Shown: positions 5,903 to 9,192 of the stretch, piece after piece
How the letters are laid out: the number at the start of each line of letters is the position of its first letter
Numbering within the stretch: position 1 is the stretch's first letter
Assembly: GCA_002404095.1 (NCBI GenBank)
Contig: DHJA01000093.1
Span: 40,008 to 49,199, forward strand
Length of the DNA stretch: 9,192 nucleotides
Reading direction: 5' to 3'
Source: Planctomycetaceae bacterium UBA4732
GTDB lineage: Bacteria > Planctomycetota > Planctomycetia > Gemmatales > Gemmataceae
Notes under the pieces: generated by a model
The model's database searches: none
What the model was told of the DNA's origin: nothing
Seen by the model: the letters and a program-made list of their open reading frames with translations, nothing else
Program-made: the position numbers and the translations under genes

Positions 5903-7231
5903 ATGGCCTCGCCGCCGACGGCAAAACCTGATCCCGGCGCCGGGTCGCTCGAAGCCAGGATGAAACGCGAGCGAAACCCGGTCCTCCGTTTCTTCATACT
6001 GTTAGGCCCCGGTCTTATTACGGGCGCGTCCGACGACGACCCCTCCGGCATCGGCACCTACTCGCAGGCCGGCGCCTCGCTCGGCTACGCGACGCTCTGG
6101 ATGGCGTGGGTGACGTTCCCGCTGATGGCCGCGGTGCAGTACATTTGCGCCAAAGTGGGGCTAGTTACAGGGCGCGGCCTGGCTGGCGTATTGCGCGAGC
6201 ATTATCCCAAGATTCTGCTCTACCCCGTCGTTTTTCTTCTCCTGGCCGCCAATACGATTAACGCTGGCGTGGACGTGGGCGCCATCGCGGCGGGACTTAA
6301 TCTCCTTATTCCCATCCCGATAGTCGTTTTCGTGCCGATAGTGGTCGTTCTCCTTCTCGCCTTGCAGATTTGGGGTTCGTACCGTCTGATTGCGCGTACC
6401 TTCAAATGGCTGACGCTGGCCCTATTTGCCTATATTGCATCCTCCTTTTGTTCACATCCCGACCTGTACGCGCTCCTCCAAGGCACATTCACGCCGACGA
6501 TCCGCTTTGACGCCACGTTCCTGGCAACACTGGTTGGCATCCTCGGCACTACTATCTCTCCGTACCTCTTTTTCTGGCAGGCCAGTCAGGAAGTGGAGGA
6601 GAAAAAGACGCTCCACCGCAAACGCCTTTGGCGACGACGGGGCGCCACCGACAACGAGCTTTCCTACGCCGCCTGGGATGTGAACATTGGTATGCTTTTC
6701 TCGAACGTGGTCATGTATTTCATCATCCTGGCGTCGGCCGCGACCCTGTTCCGCGCGGGCCGGACGGATATCCAAACCGCCGCCGACGCGGCGGAGGCGC
6801 TACGGCCATTGGCAGGAAACGCGGCCTATCTTTTGATGACGCTGGGACTGGTCGGGTCCGGCGTCCTCGCCGTGCCCGTTTTGACGGGATCGAGCGCCTA
6901 CGCGGTTTGCGAAGCCTTCGGTTGGAAACATGGACTGAATAAAAAAGTGCGCGACGCCAAATGGTTCTATGCCTTTATCATTGGCGCGACCGTGGTCGGC
7001 GCCCTCATCAATTATGTCGGCGTCCAGCCGGTGACAGCCCTCTTTTGGACAGCGATCCTCAACGGCTTCCTGGCACCGCCGTTGCTGGTTGTGATTATGC
7101 TCATCTCGAACAATAAGGCGGTCATGGGCAAGCGCGTCAACAGCCTGTCCATCAACGTCTTGGGCTGGGCGACGACCGCGGCTATGTTCGCGGCCGCCGT
7201 GGGACTGGTCATCAGCTGGGTTTACGGGTAG
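5903..7231 (+). CDS. NRAMP-family divalent metal cation transporter
   Basis: A 442-residue integral membrane protein with about 11 hydrophobic segments, of the SLC11/NRAMP family, which import Mn2+, Fe2+ or related ions with protons. The first helix carries GPGLITGASDDDPSGIGTYS (35-54), the family's TM1 region, but the classic DPGN metal site reads DPSG. In the sixth helix, where classic members have MPHN, it reads ISPYLFFWQ (218-226), lacking the metal-binding Met and following His. These changes suggest different ion selectivity, as in NRAMP-related transporters that move Mg2+; that is inference. The reading frame is open from TTG 5855 and GTG 5891, but ATG 5903 is the first in-frame ATG and keeps the conserved region complete; its ribosome binding site (GGATAAAG) is weak. 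It diverges from purD and converges on cysI, so it stands alone. Confidence 0.9.
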   Translation: MASPPTAKPDPGAGSLEARMKRERNPVLRFFILLGPGLITGASDDDPSGIGTYSQAGASLGYATLWMAWVTFPLMAAVQYICAKVGLVTGRGLAGVLREHYPKILLYPVVFLLLAANTINAGVDVGAIAAGLNLLIPIPIVVFVPIVVVLLLALQIWGSYRLIARTFKWLTLALFAYIASSFCSHPDLYALLQGTFTPTIRFDATFLATLVGILGTTISPYLFFWQASQEVEEKKTLHRKRLWRRRGATDNELSYAAWDVNIGMLFSNVVMYFIILASAATLFRAGRTDIQTAADAAEALRPLAGNAAYLLMTLGLVGSGVLAVPVLTGSSAYAVCEAFGWKHGLNKKVRDAKWFYAFIIGATVVGALINYVGVQPVTALFWTAILNGFLAPPLLVVIMLISNNKAVMGKRVNSLSINVLGWATTAAMFAAAVGLVISWVYG

Positions 7232-7247
7232 CACGGCGGGGCGCGGG

Positions 7248-7315
7248 TTCGTTTAGCCGCGACCCGAAGGGGAGCGCGGGCGGACGCGCTCCCCTTCGGG
7301 TCGCGGCTAAACGAA
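7248..7315. repeat. Head-to-head REP-like pair: 31-bp perfect inverted repeat, possible bidirectional terminator
   Basis: The arms 7248-7278 and 7285-7315 are perfect reverse complements separated by six bases (GGCGGA). Each arm is one copy of the unit also found singly at 4479-4508, containing GTTTAGCCGCGACCC and GAAGGGGAGCGCG. It lies between the stop of the transporter gene (7231) and the cysI coding end, and the right arm contains the cysI TAG stop (7307-7309). A transcript from either strand would fold into a very stable hairpin. There is no T-run, so any termination would be factor-aided, or the element may protect 3' ends as REP/BIME elements do. Function is inference; the structure is directly visible. 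Confidence 0.9.
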
Positions 7316-9058
7316 TGCGCGCACTTGTTCTGCGCCCAGCCGGTGACAGAACTCGCCGAACGACTCGCCCGCTTGCCGTTCTTCCCGGAAGTGCAGCAGC
7401 AGCGGCCGCAATGTCGCCACAATCTCCCCGCGCGGAACCAGATCTTTTAACTCGAAATTAAGGCGGTCGCCTTGAATGCGACCGCCGACATAGACGACGT
7501 ATTTATCGCCGCTGCGGCCGACGATGCCGACGTCGCTCTGGTAAGGACGCACGCAGCCGTTGGGGCAGCCGGTCATGCGCACGCTGAGCTTTTCGTCCGC
7601 CAGACCCAGCCGCTTCAATTCGGCCTCCAATTCGTCCAGAATCGTCGGCATCACCCGTTCCGCTTCGGAAATCGCCAGGCCGCACGTCGGCGTGGCAGGG
7701 CAGGCCATGCTGAGTTGGCGCACGTTCGACCGCTGTTCCGACCGGGGAATGCCATATTCATCGAGCATTCGTTCCAGAGTCGGCAACGCACCGCCATCGA
7801 GATTGCATAACAAGACGTCTTGCATCGGCGTCAGGCGCAATTCCGGCCGAAACTTTTCGACGATGGCCCGCAAGCCCGAGCGAAGACGAAAGGCGCCGTC
7901 GTCTTTAACGCGGCCGTTCTCGATGCTGAGGCCGTAAAACCATTTGCCGTCGCCCTGCGGATGCCAACCGAGATGAAGGTCGTAGCCGCTGACTTCGACC
8001 GGACGCGGTGGAACCAACGCGGCGCCGAAGTAGCCGGCCAGCACTTCGCGGAAGCGCTCGACGCCCCAATCATGAACGACGTATTTGAGTCGGGCGTGTT
8101 TGCGATTGCCACGGTCGCCGTGGTCGCGGAACAGCTTGATGACCGACTCGGCGGCGTGAACCACGTCCGCCGCGAGGACGTAGGCGATGGGCTTCGCCAA
8201 AAAGGGGAAGGTATTGGCGTTGCCGTGCGACATGCCCATGCCCCCGCCGCACAGCAGGTTGTAGCCAGCGACGCGACCGTTCTCGACGATGGCCAACAGG
8301 CCGAGGTCTTGAGCGTGAAGGTCGATGCAGTTGTCTTCTGGCGTCGCCAGGCCGGTCTTGAACTTGCGCGGCAGATAAACCTTGCCGTACATCGGCTCAG
8401 TCTCAACGGCGTGGGAAGCGTCGCCGTTCAAGGCCCCATTCACCGCTTCGCCGTTGACCCAGATTTCATGGTAGGCCTGAGTACGCGGCGCCAAGTACGC
8501 CGCCAGGCGCGCCGCCGTGGCCTGCAATTCCTCATGGACGCCGTCGTGATGATGCGGGGCGGGGCAGGCCATGACGTTGCGTTCCACGTCGCCGCAGGCG
8601 CCGAGCGTGGTCAACAGGCAGGCGTTTATTCCGGATATTGTGGAGTGCAGATCGCGCTTTATGACGCCGTGGAACTGAATGCCCTGTCGGCTGGTAAAGC
8701 GCAGGGTCCCCTGGGAGTACTTGCCCGCCAGGTCGTCCACGGCGAGGTACTGATCCGCCAGGACGCGGCCGCCGGGGATCTTGCAACGGACCATGAACAT
8801 ATAGTGTTTGCCGAGGCCGTCGGCGCGACGGCTCTTGCGGGCGTCGCGGTCTTCCTGCTGGTAGGTGCCGTGGAACTTGAGAAGTTGTTTATCCTGCTCG
8901 CCGAAGCGGTCGGTGTCCTGCCGCAGTTCGTCGGAAATAGTGCCGCGCAGCGCCCGACTGGTTTCCTTGATGCCTTCCGTGGCCGAGCGCTTAGGCGGAG
9001 CAGGGGGTACAGGCCCCGTCGTCGCCGCGCTGTCAAGGGTGGGGGTTTCGGCGGACAT
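7307..9058 (-). CDS. cysI: Assimilatory sulfite reductase hemoprotein (siroheme/4Fe-4S)
   Basis: A 583-residue sulfite reductase, slightly longer than E. coli CysI (570), reducing sulfite to sulfide by six electrons in the cytoplasm for cysteine synthesis. The four cluster ligands are Cys453 and Cys459 in ACPATPTCGLA and Cys498 and Cys502 in TGCPNGCVRPY, where the last should bridge to siroheme. Substrate-binding basic residues are visible in SRQGIQFHG (Arg124), ERNVMACP (Arg160) and YLPRKFKTG (Lys232, Lys234). The GCVRPY ending fits sulfite rather than nitrite reductases. The N-terminal 25 residues are Pro/Ala/Thr-rich and probably disordered. AGGA seven bases before the ATG supports the start. 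No flavoprotein (cysJ) is adjacent, so electrons may come from ferredoxin or from a distant cysJ; the sequence alone cannot decide. The TAG stop lies in a REP-like unit, so the terminal Val comes from the repeat. Confidence 0.96.
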   Translation of the reverse strand: MSAETPTLDSAATTGPVPPAPPKRSATEGIKETSRALRGTISDELRQDTDRFGEQDKQLLKFHGTYQQEDRDARKSRRADGLGKHYMFMVRCKIPGGRVLADQYLAVDDLAGKYSQGTLRFTSRQGIQFHGVIKRDLHSTISGINACLLTTLGACGDVERNVMACPAPHHHDGVHEELQATAARLAAYLAPRTQAYHEIWVNGEAVNGALNGDASHAVETEPMYGKVYLPRKFKTGLATPEDNCIDLHAQDLGLLAIVENGRVAGYNLLCGGGMGMSHGNANTFPFLAKPIAYVLAADVVHAAESVIKLFRDHGDRGNRKHARLKYVVHDWGVERFREVLAGYFGAALVPPRPVEVSGYDLHLGWHPQGDGKWFYGLSIENGRVKDDGAFRLRSGLRAIVEKFRPELRLTPMQDVLLCNLDGGALPTLERMLDEYGIPRSEQRSNVRQLSMACPATPTCGLAISEAERVMPTILDELEAELKRLGLADEKLSVRMTGCPNGCVRPYQSDVGIVGRSGDKYVVYVGGRIQGDRLNFELKDLVPRGEIVATLRPLLLHFREERQAGESFGEFCHRLGAEQVRAFV

Positions 9059-9174
9059 GAATTGTTCCTAATGTACCTTGGGAGGGGCGAACGAGGCAAT
9101 CATTACTAAGTCTACCAGAATGCGATAATGCGTAAAGGTGAAGCCGGGCGCCCCTGGGCTTGCCTCCCGATTAA
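9059..9174 (-). promoter_or_regulatory. cysI upstream region with a weak promoter candidate
   Basis: No gene is seen here. On the minus strand a poor -35 TTTACG (complement of 9131-9136) and -10 TAGACT (complement of 9109-9114) with a 16-base spacer give a possible leader of about 45 nt to the cysI ATG. The match is only four of six at each box. No SAM riboswitch or other known sulfur-linked leader was recognised, and the stretch is short for one. Confidence 0.25.
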
Positions 9175-9192
9175 GGCGAACGGCCGGCGTGA
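9175..9192. repeat. Right window-end copy of the 18-nt inverted repeat
   Basis: The final 18 bases, containing GGCGAACGGCCGGCGT, are the inverted partner of bases 1-18 with one mismatch. The copy lies upstream of cysI, just as the left copy lies upstream of the CapK-like gene, so both copies are intergenic and both are cut by the window edge. Confidence 0.55.

Noticed and set aside
7820..9109. Long 429-codon open frame on the plus strand opposite the sulfite reductase gene
   Set aside because: It is antisense to a full-length, motif-complete CysI; such frames are common opposite GC-rich genes. The translation shows no recognisable domain and there is no ribosome binding site.
1..9192. Whole window as a composite mobile element bounded by terminal inverted repeats
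   Set aside because: No transposase, integrase or target-site duplication is visible, and the cargo includes essential housekeeping genes; ends in a dispersed repeat explain the match more simply.
9059..9192. Possible SAM-type riboswitch upstream of the sulfite reductase gene
   Set aside because: I could not find the expected multi-helix core or an anti-terminator/terminator pair; the region is short and has only GC-rich local pairing.

Overview
The window is GC-rich bacterial chromosome with seven clear protein-coding genes, most of them closely spaced, and several short palindromic repeats between them. The gene content suggests a free-living Gram-negative type: a CapK-like ligase beside a deacetylase-like protein, a PadR regulator translationally coupled to a membrane protein with a permease-prefix domain, purD, an NRAMP-family transporter and an assimilatory sulfite reductase. 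Together with the palindromic repeats this resembles Planctomycetes (Pirellulales-like) genomes. That assignment is inference from style and memory; no marker gene here proves it. No rRNA, tRNA, CRISPR array, integrase or transposase was seen.

Layout. Positions 39-2911 (+) hold two probably co-transcribed genes: a PaaK/CapK-type adenylate-forming enzyme and a His-rich protein with a polysaccharide-deacetylase look, plausibly part of a surface-polysaccharide locus that begins upstream. Positions 2912-3136 contain a 113-nt AT-rich palindrome, then a near-consensus sigma70 promoter whose -10 runs into a 40-bp dyad (probable PadR operator). Positions 3137-4478 (+) hold padR and a three-helix membrane protein, overlapping by 14 bp. 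Then follow purD (4502-5791, -), an NRAMP-like metal transporter (about 5903-7231, +) that diverges from purD, and a sulfite reductase hemoprotein gene (7307-9058, -).

The most distinctive non-coding feature is a REP-like unit of about 30 nt with three copies. One sits at the convergent junction of the membrane-protein gene and purD. Two more sit head-to-head as a 31-bp perfect inverted repeat at the convergent junction of the transporter and sulfite reductase genes. In both places the unit supplies the final Val codon and TAG stop of the minus-strand gene, in the same phase. The first and last 18 bases of the window are also inverted copies of one another (17/18), so both ends lie in a repeat, which may be why the sequence stops there.

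The genes do not form one pathway. Purine synthesis and sulfite reduction are housekeeping functions; the polysaccharide pair and the PadR module are accessory. I found no convincing new multi-gene system. The best candidates for follow-up are the REP-like stop-codon-donating repeat, the PadR operator with its small membrane partner, and the altered metal-site motifs of the transporter.
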